From: Pseudomonadota bacterium | Lineage (GTDB): Bacteria > Verrucomicrobiota > Verrucomicrobiia > Chthoniobacterales > UBA6821 | Direction: 5' to 3' | DNA: 6,781 bases | NCBI GenBank assembly: GCA_009928265.1 | Contig: RFPR01000116.1 | Coordinates: 1 to 6,781 of the forward strand | Part shown: positions 5,930 through 6,781 of the stretch, in pieces | How the letters are laid out: each line of letters opens with the position of its first letter | How positions within the stretch are numbered: the stretch's first letter is position 1 | The notes under the pieces: generated by a model | Database searches by the model: none | What the model was told of the DNA's origin: nothing | What the model saw: the letters and a program-made list of their open reading frames with translations, nothing else | Made by a program: the position numbers and the translations under genes

Positions 5930-6781
5930 ATGCCCGCAGAAAAAAGCGACGCCCTGGTTCTCTTCGGGGCCACCGGAGACCTTGCCCACAAGAAGCTTTT
6001 CGACACCCTTCAGGCGCTCTACCGCCGAGGGGTGCTCGAAGGGCCTGTGATCGGGGTCGCCAAGAGCGGCATGACGCGGGAGCAGGTCATCGACCGGGCC
6101 CGAGAGGGGATCACTACCTTTGGCCGTGGGGTCGATGAGGCTTTCTTCAAGAAGTTCGCCGACCAGTTCCAGTATGTGGACGGCGATTACGCCGATCCCA
6201 AGACTTTCCAGAGCCTCAAGGTTGCCTTGGGTGATTCCAAGCGAACGCTCTTCTACCTCGCAATCCCGCCCGTTCTGTTCGGAACGGTGACCAAGGGTCT
6301 CAAATCCGCCGGTTGCCTTAACGACGAGTCCCGTGTAGTGGTCGAGAAGCCCTTTGGTCATGACGCCGCTTCGGCCAAAACACTCAACAAGACCCTCCAT
6401 GAGGTGCTTGAAGAGCGTCAGGTCTTCCGCATCGACCACTACCTCGGCAAGGAGGCGACCCAGAACGTCCTCTACACCCGCTTTGCCAACGCCTTCCTCG
6501 AGCCGGTCTGGAACCGCAACTACATCAGCAATATCCAGATCACCATGGCCGAGTCGTTCGGTGTGCAGGGACGCGGCGCCTTCTACGACGCCACGGGCTG
6601 CTTGCGTGACGTGATCGAGAATCACCTGATGCAGGTGGTCGGCTTCCTCTGCATGGAGCCGCCGTACTGGCCCGACATGGAGCGCGTTCGCGACGAGCAG
6701 GTGAAACTCTTCAAGTCGATCCGCACCATTTCGACCAACGACATCGTCCGGGGGCAGTTCGAAGGATACCTCCAGGAACCC
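5930..6781 (+). CDS. zwf: Glucose-6-phosphate 1-dehydrogenase, 5' part (3' end outside the window)
   Basis: The frame from ATG 5930 is open to the last base, giving 284 residues of an enzyme normally about 480-515 long, so roughly the first 55-60% is present. It oxidises glucose 6-phosphate to 6-phosphogluconolactone, the entry step of the oxidative pentose phosphate pathway. Visible motifs are the coenzyme loop FGATGDLAHKK (12-22), FYLAIPP, the substrate-binding VVVEKPFGHD with Lys140, the family signature RIDHYLGKE with Asp169-His170-Lys174, and GCLRDVIENHLMQVV, whose His232 is at the catalytic-base position (H240 in the Leuconostoc enzyme). The start is supported because the coenzyme motif lies at its usual distance from the N-terminus and only 27 nt separate it from gnd. 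There is no recognisable Shine-Dalgarno, so translation may be coupled to gnd or SD-independent. No defects are seen in the visible part. Confidence 0.96.
   Translation, partial: MPAEKSDALVLFGATGDLAHKKLFDTLQALYRRGVLEGPVIGVAKSGMTREQVIDRAREGITTFGRGVDEAFFKKFADQFQYVDGDYADPKTFQSLKVALGDSKRTLFYLAIPPVLFGTVTKGLKSAGCLNDESRVVVEKPFGHDAASAKTLNKTLHEVLEERQVFRIDHYLGKEATQNVLYTRFANAFLEPVWNRNYISNIQITMAESFGVQGRGAFYDATGCLRDVIENHLMQVVGFLCMEPPYWPDMERVRDEQVKLFKSIRTISTNDIVRGQFEGYLQEP

Noticed and set aside
4868..6625. Open reading frame of 585 codons on the minus strand across gnd and zwf
   Set aside because: It is fully antisense to two clearly recognisable enzymes, shows no family motif, and long antisense open frames are common opposite G+C-rich genes with strong codon bias.
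1..6781. Searched for CRISPR arrays, tRNA genes, insertion sequences, attachment sites and defence genes
   Set aside because: No direct-repeat array, cloverleaf-like sequence, transposase/integrase motif or terminal repeats were seen; the content is metabolic and envelope-related.

Overview
The window reads as a G+C-rich chromosomal segment from a Gram-negative bacterium. The outer-membrane OprB-type porin with a C-terminal Phe implies an outer membrane. Weak or absent Shine-Dalgarno sites and the mix of genes would fit a member of the Verrucomicrobiota/PVC group, but that placement is an inference and no marker gene confirms it. There are no tRNA or rRNA genes, insertion sequences, integrases, CRISPR arrays or phage genes.

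Layout. (1) 1-1134, plus strand: 3' part of a gene for a helical-repeat (TPR-like) protein with a Gly/Ser-rich segment at its visible start; its beginning is outside the window. (2) 1183-2268, minus strand, convergent with the first: a two-domain protein joining an HxGH nucleotidyltransferase of the HldE-C/TagD type to a compact GHMP sugar-kinase-like domain. (3) 2311-3864, plus strand, divergent from it: an OprB-family carbohydrate porin. (4) 3865-3987: a gene-free gap with two stem-loop candidates, one overlapping the porin stop codon. (5) 3988-4722, minus strand: a 5'-methylthioadenosine/S-adenosylhomocysteine nucleosidase. (6) 4723-4882: a divergent intergenic region. (7) 4883-5902 and 5930 to the window end, plus strand: gnd (short-form 6-phosphogluconate dehydrogenase) followed 27 nt later by zwf (glucose-6-phosphate dehydrogenase, cut off by the window edge).

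How the genes fit together. zwf and gnd encode the two dehydrogenases of the oxidative pentose phosphate pathway and look like one transcription unit; a 6-phosphogluconolactonase gene might lie beyond the right edge. The porin could admit sugars to the periplasm. The transferase/kinase fusion probably activates a sugar phosphate to a nucleotide sugar, perhaps for envelope glycan synthesis. The nucleosidase recycles or detoxifies by-products of S-adenosylmethionine metabolism and has no obvious functional link to its neighbours.

The most unusual item is the fusion protein. It combines catalytic types normally found in two different heptose-activation routes, and its GHMP domain is strikingly short between the first two family motifs. 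Everything else is mainly ordinary housekeeping or envelope content, with a few start-site and RNA-structure details worth a check.
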